A stretch of DNA of 64,000 nt from Portunus trituberculatus (GCF_017591435.1 NC_059272.1:4072292-4136291); one strand, 5' to 3'; positions 37,067 through 48,514 are shown, counted from the first letter of the stretch. The notes: generated by a model from the sequence alone, not told the origin. A program made the numbers and translations.

Positions 37067-37446
37067 AATACAAAACAACAAATTTTCTAATTCTCTCTCT
37101 CTCTCCTCTCCTTCCTCCCTCCCTCTTCATCTCGAAGATAAGCTACATGCGTCCGCTTGTGTCTAAAATATTAGCAAATGTCACACTCTCTCTCTCTCTT
37201 TTTCTCCGAAGAGAGAAGCGTCCAGTTTCCTCTTCGAAGGCGATATAGTGACTAAAAAATAGCAGCATAATACACAAAGACGACAAATATGACAAGCTTG
37301 CACGAGTTTCACGCGCTCGGGCACGCGGCACTACCACCCGTATATCATACAGGCGGGTTTTTTTAACATCCGGCGCAAAGGGGTTAAGTTTTTATTTCAG
37401 GACATTCATACAAATTTCTGATCCAAATACTGGTGAAGTTACTTAC

Positions 37447-37675
37447 TGAAATACATGTTGCCCAACTGGAGTTGGCCATCCACCCAGCCCTGCTCTGCTG
37501 CTAGGGTGAAATACTTGAGGGCCAGCTTGTGGTCCTGAGGCACCCCTCGACCATGTAAGTACATAAGCCCCAGTCCACTCTGACCCACAGCATTACTCTG
37601 TTCTGCTGCCCTCCTAAAATACTTGAGTGCTGTGTCATTACTCTGCTTCACAACAGAGCTACCTTCAAGATACAT
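37447..37675 (-). CDS. SEL1L: SEL1L exon (Sel1 repeats)
   Basis: 229-bp exon: 76 codons plus one base of a split codon. It begins MYLEGSSVVKQSNDTALKYF, continues VGQSGLGLMYLHGRGV and ends EQGWVDGQLQLGNMYF, all close to the SEL1L repeat consensus. Acceptor TCTCAG precedes 37675; donor GTAAGT starts at 37446. It joins exon 38393 upstream in phase 0, and 31367 downstream with a split Ser codon. Confidence 0.95.
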
Positions 37676-37687
37676 CTGAGAAAATAT

Positions 37688-38392
37688 AAAATACATCAAT
37701 ATGCATGATAATGTCTTTACTCTTTTGTAAACAATACTAATGTATGTCAACACTTTCAAGTTTGTCTTTCTACCCATCAATTACAATTACATCAAATAGT
37801 CTATTTGTTCATTCATAGCAATATACATTAAAACAATTTACTTATTCTTCCTCACAACTTCCATGCCTCATGAAAGTCACTCAAACTTTGTTTTGTTTAC
37901 ATTGCTCTTCTCTCGGTTAAAAGCGTCAGTGGAGGATTCTCCTTGCAACTAAAGATTATTAAAAAATAGATGAATATTTCATAAATCAGATATTCAAAGT
38001 TTGGAAGTATTTGTGTGCTCTACATTTTCTCAAATGTCACTCCACTCATTTAGGACAAGACTAAAAATAAGATACATGTGAGCAGTTAGGAAGGGTTGAA
38101 TAAAGCATTCATATTGTCTGGTAAAGATAATCATGAACCCACACACAGATATGCAAAGGAACAATTGCAAAAATCATACTATTTGAAAGTGTCTGTTTTC
38201 TATCACTTGCACATTTTTTTTTTCTTTTTTTATTTAATAAACTTGCTCATATGATTTTTGTGTTTATTGCTGATCCATAAAAATACTTTTTATTTCAAAC
38301 ATAATAAAATTAAAAAGCTTTGCATGGTACCAAAATACCTAAATTTCATTTTCATTTGTAATCTTCTCAGATGAAGCAACCCCAAAACTCAC
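37688..38392. other. SEL1L: SEL1L intron, nothing else recognised
   Basis: AT-rich intron between exons 37675 and 38393; no repeat family or RNA gene seen. Confidence 0.5.
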
Positions 38393-38518
38393 CTTTCCGA
38401 GAAAGGCCATGGCATTTGCATTGCCTGCTTCAGCAGCCTGCATGAAGTAATTGAGAGCACGCTGGTGGTCTTGTTCCACACCACGACCCCCTTGATAGTG
38501 AAGCTGACCCAATCCAAC
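38393..38518 (-). CDS. SEL1L: SEL1L exon (Sel1 repeat)
   Basis: Phase-0, 126-bp exon encoding 42 residues: VGLGQLHYQGGRGVEQDHQR then ALNYFMQAAEAGNANAMAFL and GK. The QLH-GGRGVEQ-HQRA-YF pattern is diagnostic of SEL1L rather than generic Sel1 proteins. The acceptor TTTTTAG precedes 38518; donor GTGAGT begins at 38392. Confidence 0.95.
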
Positions 38519-39448
38519 CTAAAAAGTACAAATGGAACTTCATTAATGGAACAACAATGAACACTTTTGGCTGTCACCTTATTATTGCACAGCATGGCCC
38601 TAAACAATTTGTGTTTTTCACTCTGCCTTGTTTCTCATCACTTACTGAGCATATCTAACATCACTCACTCATTTTCCACTCTATCTATCTAACTCATCCC
38701 AGTCCCTCTCTTTCTCTTCCATTCTCTATCTAATTCTAGTATACTTTTCATGTCTAACTCTCATCATCTATTCTTATAATGAAGGACAAACCATATCATA
38801 GTATTCCTCCTCAAATGCCAAGAAAACATCCAAATCATATAATCCTGCTTACATAAATCCATGTTATTCACTTCAATTAAGTATGTAACACTACTTACAC
38901 CCACTGGATAACTTGCATCTCTCTTTCTTAGTTTTTGGTTGCATCTACTAGGCAATACATTTCCAGAAAACAGTTATCACAAAGCTATCACATAGAAATT
39001 TTTTACCTCACTATTCAAATAAGTTCCTTCTCACTACCCTATATAAAATGCATATAGTGTAAAAGGGACAACTTGCTACTTTTGTTGTTTTGAGAAAATC
39101 AAGTTTAACAGAGTTTTTGAAATCATCTGTAACTGCCATTCTCAGATAGGTTTCAATATTTTTGTGTTAATAAAAAGCTTGAAAGAAAAACCATTGGACT
39201 ACATTATGAAGATTACCATGATTCTTGAAGCTACATGTTCAGACATTGCAAGATTTGGGGCATTTTCCTTATATATCTTTATTATTTATGGATTGGCTTT
39301 GATGTTTTAGTCAATGATCATGACTTTCATTAAGGAATTTTCAAATATTTGAAGATGGCACTACATTTTCAGACCTCCAGCAGTGTTATGAAGTGTTATT
39401 TGAGTGTGTTAGGGTGGTTCAGTTCCTCGGTCTAGGTTCGTACGTGTG
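38519..39448. other. SEL1L: SEL1L intron segment, nothing recognised
   Basis: AT-rich intron between exon 38518 and the first LINE B copy; no gene or element identified. Confidence 0.45.
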
Positions 39449-41529
39449 TATTTACCTAGTTGTATTGTACAGGGTTTGAACAGAGCTCATAGTGTCCTGT
39501 TGTCTCCATATCTCCACTTATCTAATTTATTTCATTTTATATTTTATTTATTATTATTATTATTTATTTATTATTTTTTCTTTTTTTATGTTATGGCCTG
39601 TAGTGCCTGTAGGCATACTTGAAGAGTATATGTGGGAAGAGCTGTTAAGCTTCAGCCCATGACTGGCACAGGCAATTTTATTTATAGTGGTAGCCATATT
39701 AGGGCCCATATCACCACCCAGGCACATCTTTGGTGTAACTACCCAGAACCTGGGTATCATGGTGACATGTAGGTAAATTTAACCCACTCAACAAATGGCA
39801 TAGCTTCAAAGCAGTATGTGGTGGGATTTGAACCTTGGCGTGGACGTCTGCCTGATCCCACACTCACCACCTTATCCTCTTTCTCTTCTATCTTGTAAGG
39901 ATGGCAGTCCCATTTTCTTCAGCCTTTTTTCATATGTTAGGTCCTTTAGTTCCAGCAACATCTTTGTAGCTATCCTCTGGATCTGTTCTAATCTTCATAT
40001 ATCCTTTTTTAAGCTCGGTGACCACACCACTACTGCATATTCCAACTTTGGACATATCATACTTGTAATAATTTTTTTCATCATATTCTTGTCCAAATAC
40101 TGAAATGCCACCCTAATATTAGTCAACATTTTATACATTGATCCAAATATCTTACTGATGTGTTTTTGGGGGCGCAGCGTTTCTTGTATAACCACTCCCA
40201 GATCTTTTTCGTCTTTAGTCTTCATTATTTGTTCCTCTCCCATCAAATAGTTCCATACTGGTCTTCTCTTACTCTTTCGTAGTTCCATTACGTGGCATTT
40301 CTTGGCGTTGAATTCTAACTTCCACTTCTTACTCCACTCATAAATTTTGTCAATATCTTCCTGCAGCCGCAAACGGTCTTCTCGGGTCTTGATTACTCTT
40401 TGCAATTTTGCATCATCAGCAAACAAATTACTACAACTTGTCACTCCCTTCTGTATGTCGTTTACATATACCTGGAACATAATGGGGGCTAACATTGACC
40501 ATTGTGGCATTCCACTTGTTACTTTACTCCAGGATGGGTATGTATCTCTGATCACAGTTCTCATCTTTCTCTCCTTCAAGTAATCCCTTATCCAATCTAA
40601 CATTATTCCTCTCAGTTCTCCTATGTTCTCTAACTTCCAAAGTAGTCTGCTATGAGGGACTTTATCAAAAGCCTTTTTTATGTCTATGTATACAGTGTCC
40701 ACCCATCCATCTCTGTTCTCCAGTCCTTCTACTATTCTTGAGTAGAAACTTAGTAGATTTAACACACATGATCTTCCTGTCCTGAACCCAAATTGTCTGT
40801 TCGATATAACTTGTTTATCTTCTAGATATTTAACCCATTTTCTTTGATAACAATCTTACATATCTTCCCCACAACACTTGTACATGACAATGGTCTGTAA
40901 TTTAATGGCTCAAATGATTTTTCTCCTTTGAATATAGGGATTATGTTGGCTCTCTTCCTTTCATAAGCTTGTAACCATTTCCCATATTAGTTCTAATAAC
41001 TGATCTTTGCATTCCTTCGGTGCCCAGCCCGACACACCATCCAGCCCCATCGTTTTTCTGACATCCAAATTTTCTAGTAGTCTTCCAGTTTTATGTTTGT
41101 ACACTACAATTTCCAGCAAGCCTTGACAAAGCAATGTCCTATTTGGTTCTGTAAAATCCTCTTCTTCAGTGAACACAGTTTTGAAGCTCTCATTCATTAT
41201 TTCACTCATTTCCTTCAAGGTTTGTTATGTCTTCCCTCCTTTAACTATTTTTTCTATTATTTCCTTATTCTTCATCTTACCATTTATATACTTGTAGAAA
41301 AGCTTGAGTTCATCTTCGCTTTTCCGCACTACATCTTTCTCAAAGTTTCTTCCTCTCTCCTTACTCTAATATATTAATTTCTTGCATCCTTATACCACTG
41401 TCTGTTACTCTCATTTTTCTGCTTTTTGAGTTTCTTCCAAGCTTTATCTTTTTCCCTCAGCTTCTATACATCTGCCATTGTACCAAGCTTGTATACTTTT
41501 CTTTAGTCTATAGATAGGTACATATTTCC
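39449..41529 (-). mobile_element. LINE B, copy 1 of minus-strand array (5' truncated)
   Basis: The 3' end (TATTTACCTAGTTGTATTGT on plus) follows a short GTGTG at 39444-39448. RT frame 40765-39995 holds RDGWVDTVYIDIKKAFDKVPHS, a variant MPQWSMLAPIMF (expected PQGSVLAP, so a key Gly is replaced by Trp), NLFADDAKL and thumb MICPKLEYAVVVWSP. The upstream segment (41218-40961) has VRKTMGLDGVSGWAPKECKDQ. A SINE is inserted and LINE sequence is missing at 39555-39880. The copy is inactive. Confidence 0.85.
39555..39880 (-). mobile_element. tRNA-derived SINE inserted in LINE B1
   Basis: Minus-strand SINE: B box GGTTCAAATCC (reverse complement of 39823-39836 region), an A-box-like GATAAGGTGGTGAG upstream of it, a body of about 200 bp and an A-rich tail (T/A-rich plus-strand sequence 39540-39588). 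Roughly 230 bp of LINE B sequence is missing where it sits, compared with B3. A different family from the SINE at 29760. Confidence 0.7.
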
Positions 41530-41743
41530 TGTGTGTATATTTACTTAGTTGTATTGTACAGGGTTCGAGCGAGGCTCATAGTGTCCTATCTCCACATCTC
41601 CATTTGTCCAATTTTTTCTAAAAGTTATGTACTTTATGTGCTGTAACAACTTCATTGTTTAATGCATTCCACTTCTCCACCGTTCTGTGTGGAAAACTGT
41701 TTTTTACAATATCCTTCACACACTGCCACACACACTGTGTGTG
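41530..41743 (-). mobile_element. LINE B2, 3'-end fragment bounded by TG runs
   Basis: About 180 bp of B-family 3' end (TATTTACTTAGTTGTATTGT through GGGTTCGAGCGAGGCTCATA to TGTGTGGAAAACTGT). GTGTGT lies on its 3' side (41531-41536) and a CACACACTGTGTGTG sequence on its 5' side (41727-41743). It is sandwiched head to tail between B1 and B3. Confidence 0.8.
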
Positions 41744-44550
41744 TATTTGCCTAGTTTTATTGTATAGGGTTCAAGCAGGGCTCATAGTGTCCTGTCTCCA
41801 TGTCTCCATTTATCCAATTATTCCTTAAAGTTATGCACATTATGTGCTGTAACAATTTCATTATCCAATGCATTCCACTTTTCCACTGTTCTGTGTGGAA
41901 AACTGTATTTTCTAATATCATTCACACACTACCTCATCCTGATCTTCTTTTCATGTCCTCTTGTCCTTCCATCTTCTTCTGTCAACAGCACCAGGTTTTC
42001 TTTGTCTATCTTTACAATGCCATTGACTATCTTGTACATTGTTATTAGGTCCCCACTTTCTCTTCTATCATGTAAGGTTGGCAATCCCATTTCCTTCAGT
42101 CATTCTTCATATGTTAGGTCCTTTAATTCCGGCACCATCTTTGTAGCAATCTTCTGTATCCTTTCCAATTTTCTTATATCCCTTTTAGAGCTCCGAGACC
42201 ATACCACTGTTACATATTCCAGCCTAGGATGTATCATGCTTGTGATGATTTTTTTCATCATATCTTTGTCCATGTATTGAAATGCCACTCTTATATTAGT
42301 CAACATTTTATATGATAGTCCAAATATTTTGCTTATGTGTGTTTTGGGGCTCAGATCTTCCTGTATGATCACTCCCATATATCTTTTCTCTTTAGTCTTC
42401 ATTATTTGTTTCTCTCCCATCAAATAGTTCCATACGGTCTTCTCTTTCTTACTCTTTCCTAGTTCCATATGTGACATTTCTTGGTGGCATTAAACTCCAA
42501 TTTCCACTGCTTGCTCCACTCATAGATCTTGTTTATATCTTCCTGCAACAGCAGACAGTCCTCTCTGGGTTTGATAACTCTTAGCAGTTTTGCATAATTA
42601 GCAATTAAATTTATATAACTATTTATCCCAATGTGAATGTTGTTTACATAAATCTGAAACATAATAGGGGCTAACACTGACCCTTCTGGCATTACGCTAG
42701 TTACTTTACCCCAGGATGAGTATGTATCTCTCATCACAGTTCTCATTTCCCTATCCTTCAAATAATCTCTTGTCCATTCTAGCAAAGTTCCTCGCAGTCC
42801 TCCTATGCTCTCTAGTTTCCAAAGTAGTCTTCCATGAGGGACTTTATCAAGAGCCTTTTTAATATCCAGATATACTGTGTCCACCCATCCATCTCTGTTT
42901 TCAAGTCCTGCAATAACTCTCAAGTAGAAGCTTAATAAGTTTGATACACATGACCTCCCTGTCCTGAACCTAAATTGTCTGTTTGATATGACTTCCTCCT
43001 CTTCTAGAAATTTAACCCATTTTTATTTGATAATTATTTCACACAACTTCCCCAAGACACTTGTAAGTGACACTGGTCTGTAGTTTAGTGGTTCAGTTGC
43101 CTTTTCTCCTTTAAATATCGGAATTACGTTGGCTCTCTTCCATTCTAGTGGAACTTTCCCTTTATTTATTGATCTTATAATTATTTCCCAAATTGGATCC
43201 AGTAGTTGCTTTTTACATTCTTTTAACACCCAGCCTGATACACCATCTGGGCCCATTGCTTTTCTGACATTCAACTTATCCAATAATCTTCCAATATCTT
43301 CTTTGTGCACTGCAATCTCCTGTAATCCTTGGCAATGCAATGTCCTACTAGATTCTGTGAAATCTTCTTCTGCAGTGAAGCTCTCATTCATTATCTCACA
43401 CATTTCCTTCTCTCTTTGGTATGTCTTCCCTTCTTTAATTATTTTTCAGATTGTTTCCTTGTTCTTTGTTTTGCCACTTATAAATTTGTAGAAAAGTTTG
43501 AGTTCGTCTTTGCTTTTATTCACCACATCTTTCACACAGTTTAATTTTTCCTCTCTCCTTACTCTAATATATTCATTTCTGGCTTCCTTGTACTGCCGTC
43601 TGTTATAGTCATTTCTCTATTTTATGAGTTTCTTTCATGCTTTATCTTACTTTTTTTTTGCTTGTATGCATCTAGCATTGTACCAAGCATGTATTTTTTT
43701 CTCAACTCTATAAGCAGGTACATTTTTTTTTTACTACTTCATTATATTTCTGTAAGAATGTCATATTTCCATTGCACTGTCTTTCTGTACATAATATTTC
43801 ATCACTCAATATCAGCAAAGTAGATCCTTAGTTTTTCAAACTCCGTTCTTGCGTAATTTAATCTCTCTCCTTTGTAGTCATCTCTGTAACTTATCCCATC
43901 TTCCTCTTGAATTTGCATCTCTAATGTCACATGATCACTTCCTCCCATTGGACTAAGGTATTGTATGATTGGAGGGGGCTCTAGATTCTTTGTGAATACT
44001 AGGTTAAGCAATGATGGTTCTTCTTCCTCTTTGTACCTTGTTGACTCCTCCACCCACTGATCCATTGCATTAACCATAGTCAACTGTAACACTTCCTCAC
44101 TCCATTGCCCAGCATTATCCAATACTTCAATCTCTCTTCAGTTTACTTTTTTGCAGTTAAAGGCTCCAACTAAAAGTATTCTTCTATGTCCTATCATGTT
44201 ATCTAGGCACTTTATCACCTCTCTTTGCATATCTTTATGTTCTTCAGTTCCCCATGTATTAGTCTTAGGTGGCACATATGCAACTATAATTTTTCTCTTC
44301 TTCAGTTCCTCTGTTTTGATTGTTACTCCCATTACTTCCACTTTGTCCTCTCCATATTGCACATCCTCCACACATATATATTGACAAACCATTCTTCCTG
44401 TCTCTCCTCCAGGTACAATTATATCTCTCCCCTTTAAAGTTGACACGGATCCCTCCTCTGTTTTGTTTCAACGATGCCCATTACATCCGGCTTTTTCTCT
44501 TTCAAATAATCCCTAACTTCCAATATGCTTGATAACAACCCATCTATATT
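41744..44550 (-). mobile_element. LINE B, copy 3 (EN and RT, frameshifted)
   Basis: The longest B copy of the minus array. From its 5' side: EN (44446-43802) with VAYVPPKTNTWGTEEH, LLVGAFNCKKVN (GDFN changed to GAFN) and GGSDHVTLEM; RT (43403-43023) with AMGPDGVSGWVLKECKKQLL and PLNYRPVSLTSV; palm (42923-42459) with DIKKALDKVPHGRLLW, MPEGSVLAPIMF and NLIANYAKLL, where the catalytic ADD is changed to ANY; thumb (42477-42100). The catalytic change and the frameshifts show that it is dead. The 5' edge meets (TG)n at 44552. Confidence 0.87.
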
Positions 44551-44551
44551 A

Positions 44552-44574
44552 GTGTGTGTGTGTGTGTGTGTGTG
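44552..44574. repeat. (TG)n between LINE B3 and LINE E
   Basis: TG dinucleotides at the junction of two head-to-tail LINE copies. Confidence 0.95.
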
Positions 44575-46133
44575 TATTTACCTATTTGTGTATTACAGGG
44601 CCCAAGCTAAGCTCTCTGTGTCCTGTCTCCTTGTCCACTCCTGTCATATCTCTTTTTCATCTGATTGACACACACTGTGTCAACGACATCACTGCTCAGT
44701 TTATTCCACTTATCAATACTACGATGCGGGAAACTGTACTTTCTCACGTCATTTAGACAGATGTCTTTTATTAGTTTTTTTCCATGTCCTCGGAGATAAT
44801 TACTTGTGGTCACCTTTATCAATTCTCTGTCCAATATGTCAATCTTGTTCACCAATTTATACATAGTTGTCATGTCTCCTCTTGTTCTTCTTTCTTCTAA
44901 TGTGGTCAGCCCCAGTTTCCTCAGTTTTTCCTCATAGTCTAACTCCCTGAGTCCTGGTACCATCCTTGTTGCCAGCCTCTGTACCCTTTCCACCTTCTTC
45001 ACATTTTTCTTCATATGCGGTGACCAGACGCAAGCTGCATACTCTAACTGGGGTCTTATTAAAGTGCATAATATCTTCTTCATCATTCCTTCATCTAGGT
45101 AGTGGAATGCAAGGCCAATATTTTGAAGCATGTTATATGTTTTCCCAAATATCTTGTTAATGTGTTTCTCCGGTGACAGAGTGTTTTGCACGGTTACTCC
45201 TAAGTCTTTCTCCTTATTAGTCTCTTCAATTTTCTCATCACCCAGCCTGTAATCCCTGTTTGGTCTGTATCTACTTCTTCCAATTTTCATAACATGGCTC
45301 TTGTTTATATTGAATTCCATCTGCCACTCTTTACTCCACTCATATATTTTATCAAGATCTTCCTGTAGCTTGTTACAATCTTCCACATTCTTTACTCTCC
45401 TCATAATTTTGGTATCATCCGCAAACATATTCATGTAACTGTCAATTCCTACTGGCATATCATTAACATAAATCAAAAACATGATGGGACCAAGCACTGA
45501 CCCTTGTGGAACTCCACTGGTTACCTTCTTCCACTCAGACTTCCTTCCCTTCACCACTGTTCGCATTTCTCTTCCCACTAAGTAATTTTTCATCCATTTT
45601 GCTAGTTTATCACTTACTCCTCCAATCTTCTTTAGTTTCCACATCAGTCTATTGTGTAGCACTTTATCAAAGGCCTTTCTCAAGTCCAGGTAGATAGCAT
45701 CCACCCATCCCTCTCTATGTTGTAGTATGTCAGTCACTCTTGAATAAAAATATAATAGATTGGATACACACGATTTTCCTTTTCTGAAACCAAACTGCCT
45801 TTCACTCAGAATGTTTTCACTTTCTAGATACTCACTCCACTTAGCTTTAATTACTTCTTCACATACTTTGCACAATATACTAGTCAACGATACTGGTCTG
45901 TAATTTAACGGTTCCATTCTACTACCATTCTTATATATAGGCACAATGTCAGCTCTTTTCCACTCTTTCGGGACTATTCCTGTTCGTATGGAGGTTTCCA
46001 CAATATTAAATACGGGGTTCAATAATTGATCCTTACATTCTTTTAGCAACCTTCCAGATATGCCATCAGGCCCCATTGATTTATTAATATCCAAATTGCT
46101 TATAATTTTCCTTACATCTTCTTTAGTATCCAT
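44575..46133 (-). mobile_element. LINE E, 5'-truncated copy with intact RT
   Basis: Related to families B-D but distinct. The 3' end (TATTTACCTATTTGTGTATT on plus) abuts (TG)n, and the truncated 5' end also abuts (TG)n (46133-46149). It carries an uninterrupted RT frame. Located in a SEL1L intron in the gene's orientation. Confidence 0.9.
44607..46133 (-). CDS. LINE E reverse transcriptase, uninterrupted but N-truncated
   Basis: The longest intact RT frame in the window, about 508 codons from the truncation (MDTKEDVRKIISNLDINK) to the stop at 44607. RT motifs in order: SMGPDGISGRLLKECKDQLL, PLNYRPVSLTSILCKVCEE, RQFGFRKGKSCVSNL, LDLRKAFDKVLHNRLMWKL, SGVPQGSVLGPIMF, MFADDTKIM (catalytic YADD-type box as FADD), KSHVMKIGRS, IRPQLEYAACVWSP and a C-terminal region ending QGDRTQRA. 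The palm and thumb are complete; the endonuclease and ORF1 are lost. The open frame suggests recent insertion. Clade CR1/L2-like by motif inspection. Confidence 0.9.
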   Translation of the reverse strand: MDTKEDVRKIISNLDINKSMGPDGISGRLLKECKDQLLNPVFNIVETSIRTGIVPKEWKRADIVPIYKNGSRMEPLNYRPVSLTSILCKVCEEVIKAKWSEYLESENILSERQFGFRKGKSCVSNLLYFYSRVTDILQHREGWVDAIYLDLRKAFDKVLHNRLMWKLKKIGGVSDKLAKWMKNYLVGREMRTVVKGRKSEWKKVTSGVPQGSVLGPIMFLIYVNDMPVGIDSYMNMFADDTKIMRRVKNVEDCNKLQEDLDKIYEWSKEWQMEFNINKSHVMKIGRSRYRPNRDYRLGDEKIEETNKEKDLGVTVQNTLSPEKHINKIFGKTYNMLQNIGLAFHYLDEGMMKKILCTLIRPQLEYAACVWSPHMKKNVKKVERVQRLATRMVPGLRELDYEEKLRKLGLTTLEERRTRGDMTTMYKLVNKIDILDRELIKVTTSNYLRGHGKKLIKDICLNDVRKYSFPHRSIDKWNKLSSDVVDTVCVNQMKKRYDRSGQGDRTQRA

Positions 46134-46149
46134 GTGTGTGTGTGTGTGT
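46133..46149. repeat. (TG)n at the LINE E 5' junction
   Basis: TG dinucleotides directly beside the truncated LINE E 5' end. Confidence 0.95.
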
Positions 46150-46570
46150 TCGGACGTAAAGTGGTGAGGTAGCAATACTGGGTGAGTCAGTCACGGCTGG
46201 ACACTCAAAGGCCCTGCACTATCTCTCCCCCACCTGCCACAACAAGCTGGATTTTGTGTGTGGAGCAGCTTTTAAGTAGAAGTGACTTGTTTTGTCCCTT
46301 GGTGACTGTCCATCCCGTACCACATGTGATGCCAATAAACACTGTGTTTCATAAAGGCATCTCCAGTGTGTCTGCTCCCTTTTCCCTTCTGTGTTACCCC
46401 AGTTGTGGTTGCAAGAGAAGGCCTCCTAAGGCTCGCTACAGCACACTCTTGCTGTCCCTGCGGGTTGCTCCCCAATTCCTTCCTACCTGCTGCAGGCATG
46501 AGGCAACAATGGTGTGATGGAGGTGTGAGAGGTGGGAAATGCTGTGACAATACAATAGAACTTATTACCT
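46150..46570. other. SEL1L: SEL1L intron, unassigned GC-richer stretch
   Basis: Less AT-rich than the flanks; short open frames occur but no protein was recognised. Confidence 0.35.
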
Positions 46571-46576
46571 TTATCA

Positions 46577-46581
46577 TTAAC

Positions 46582-46619
<38 letters not shown>

Positions 46620-46720
46620 CACTTCTTTTGTTATTATTATTATATACTATTATTATTATTATTATTATTATCATTGTAATTGTTACTATTATTCACTATT
46701 ATTATCATTATTATTAATTA
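46577..46720. repeat. (ATT)n microsatellite
   Basis: ATT trinucleotide tract with interruptions. Confidence 0.92.
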
Positions 46721-46734
46721 TTTATTCATTCATT

Positions 46735-46966
46735 AATACCAATATGTTTCTTTTCCGTTTCTTCCCCCCTGTCTGTTTTGAGTCTGTTCTGAGATTATTT
46801 ACAATCTCAGTAAGAGTATATTAGGACACATATACCTTCGGGTATCTAGTCCTCTTTGTCATATTATCGACGTGTTTGGGCAGTTGCCTAATTGTAACTG
46901 TTTTGTATGTGTATGTGTAATATGACAATAAACAAAAGAAAAAAAAAAAAAAAAAAAAAAAAAACT
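46735..46966 (+). mobile_element. retroposed 3' end with poly(A) tail
   Basis: Non-coding sequence ending with a poly(A) signal (AATAAA at 46929) and a run of about 24 A residues (46941-46966), the look of a LINE or processed-RNA 3' end in plus orientation. The source element was not identified. Confidence 0.5.
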
Positions 46967-47379
46967 TTTACTGCACACTTTATAGACCACATTATTGTAC
47001 TGCCTTGTGTATCTAATAGTACACAGCACTGTAGCAAAGCAACCACAATTACAATTTATTATGCTTAGAATGTATCAAATGTTTATAAAATAAAAGGGAG
47101 TGATGCTGCCACATCCAGTCTGCATCATGGCCTTCAAGCTTACTGAAAGCAAAAAGATTCTCCAGCGCCAGGTCATGCTCTGATAGGCAAACTACATACC
47201 ATCACAGTGATACGAGTAAGGAATGTCTATTCCTTTGGCTAAGCCACATACCTCTTTTAATTAAAGGGATTTACATATCCTACGTTGGCTGAGTTTGACA
47301 GAAAAGTCATGCTACTTTAGGCTTAAGAATCACCCACTATAAGGTCAACTTTTCCAAAGTTTGTTCCACTACATAACTC
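46967..47379. other. SEL1L: SEL1L intron, nothing recognised
   Basis: AT-rich intron sequence without recognisable features. Confidence 0.4.
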
Positions 47380-47760
47380 AGTCAGAATGAAATTGCCAGA
47401 TGCTGCCAAAAACTCAATTCTGTCCAATCTCGTTAGGTTGTCCATTTTATACTATATACCTCACAAGTTCTTTTGCTGCTCTCTTTTATTCTAGGGTGCC
47501 CTCTCTCACTCTGTATATTCACCATCCTTTCAAAATACTTATGTTCTCATACTCTATTTCCTGGCCATTTATCCTGAACTTCCACTCATTATTTGGGGTT
47601 CCTTCAAATAACACTATCTTACTCTTTACTTTGATAGACCCTAAAGTTACATTTCTCACACATTTTCAAATTCATTCAAATCTCCTGCAGCTCCCATTCA
47701 TTCTTGCTCAATATAAGTATCATCTCCAACAAACTTTTCCTTTGTTTTTCTATAGTGCAT
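47380..47760 (-). mobile_element. degraded RTE-like LINE remnant
   Basis: Minus-strand pieces resemble the RT region after the catalytic box in RTE-type elements: GDDTYIEQEWELQEI, LKMCEKCNFRV, then a GTPNNEWKFRINGQEIEY-like block. Frames are broken. Same type as the remnant at 35561. Confidence 0.45.
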
Positions 47761-48183
47761 GCTGATTCCCCCCAGACTCCAAAAGTCAATCAACAGTGGC
47801 CCACTCCTGAGGAATGAGTTGCCCATAATCCATAATGAACTTCAGACCACCAGATACAACTAAGCAAACATAAGGCAAATTCAAAATTTGTGTTTGTGGT
47901 GCCTAGCTATGTTCAAAACACACCTCATCAAAAAGATGTGATGAACACAACCACTATGTTTTCTGAATCCACCACATCCCCACTCATTGCAATGTAATGG
48001 TATGGTCTGTCATTTCTATTTAATTTTGTAATGAAACTCTTCCTAACTCTATGATAAAAATGTTTCACTAATTGTAAGAACTACTTCTGGTATAATGAGC
48101 ATAATTCAGTTCCTAATCACATATTTCTTGAACCTTTCAAATACGCATTTACAAGACTCAAAAAGATCCTTGAACTGGAATAC
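47761..48183. other. SEL1L: SEL1L intron, nothing recognised
   Basis: AT-rich intron up to the donor of exon 48338. Confidence 0.45.
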
Positions 48184-48338
48184 CTGAGCCTGGACGTCTC
48201 CTTTCTTAGCCAGGAACTGATAGTACTGTATGAGGTCATCATCTAGCAGAGATGAACTTGAGCCAGGATTGTCCACTTCATCCAGCAGCCTCACTCTCTG
48301 CACAACCCAGTTTCCATTCAGTGATACCTCATCTGCCA
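48184..48338 (-). CDS. SEL1L: SEL1L exon, most upstream one visible
   Basis: 155-bp exon: two bases complete a split codon (probably Val, from a base in the unseen upstream exon), then 51 codons. Residues: ADEVSLNGNWVVQRVRLLDE, then VDNPGSSSSLLDDDLIQYYQ and FLAKKGDVQAQ. The VVQR-RL-DE-NPG and LIQYYQFLA-KGDVQAQ blocks are SEL1L-specific. The acceptor TTCAG ends at 48339; donor GTATTC starts at 48183. The upstream exons (signal peptide, first Sel1 repeats) are not found between here and 64000, so the 5' intron is at least 15.6 kb. Confidence 0.93.
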
Positions 48339-48512
48339 CTGAATGTGAAAAAATTACTTGGTTAATTGCTTTGAATGGCCTTATTTTTAGTGTCACATAC
48401 ATACTAGTGTGAGGCAGTTTAGAATCACAACCATCAAGAATTCTTCAATCAATAATTATATCAAATAAAAATTTCAAATAACTTTTTGTCTTCAATCACA
48501 CTCATGAATTAA

Positions 48513-48514
48513 AT

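Larger units (their letters stand above)
36561..37383. mobile_element. piggyBac-like nonautonomous element (823 bp)
   Basis: TTAA target duplications at 36557-36560 and 37384-37387. The left end starts CCCCTTCAATACGG and the right end is the reverse complement of CCCCTTTGCGCCGGA, as expected of piggyBac-type termini. The interior has three spaced copies of a GAAGATAAGTTACATGCGTC-type unit (near 36768, 36934 and 37134), (CT)n and (CA)n, and no transposase. Its right edge is about 60 bp from the SEL1L donor at 37446. Confidence 0.85.

Noticed and set aside
46182..46517. 111-residue plus-strand frame as a gene
   Set aside because: No recognisable domain; it lies in a SEL1L intron, and composition bias explains the frame length.
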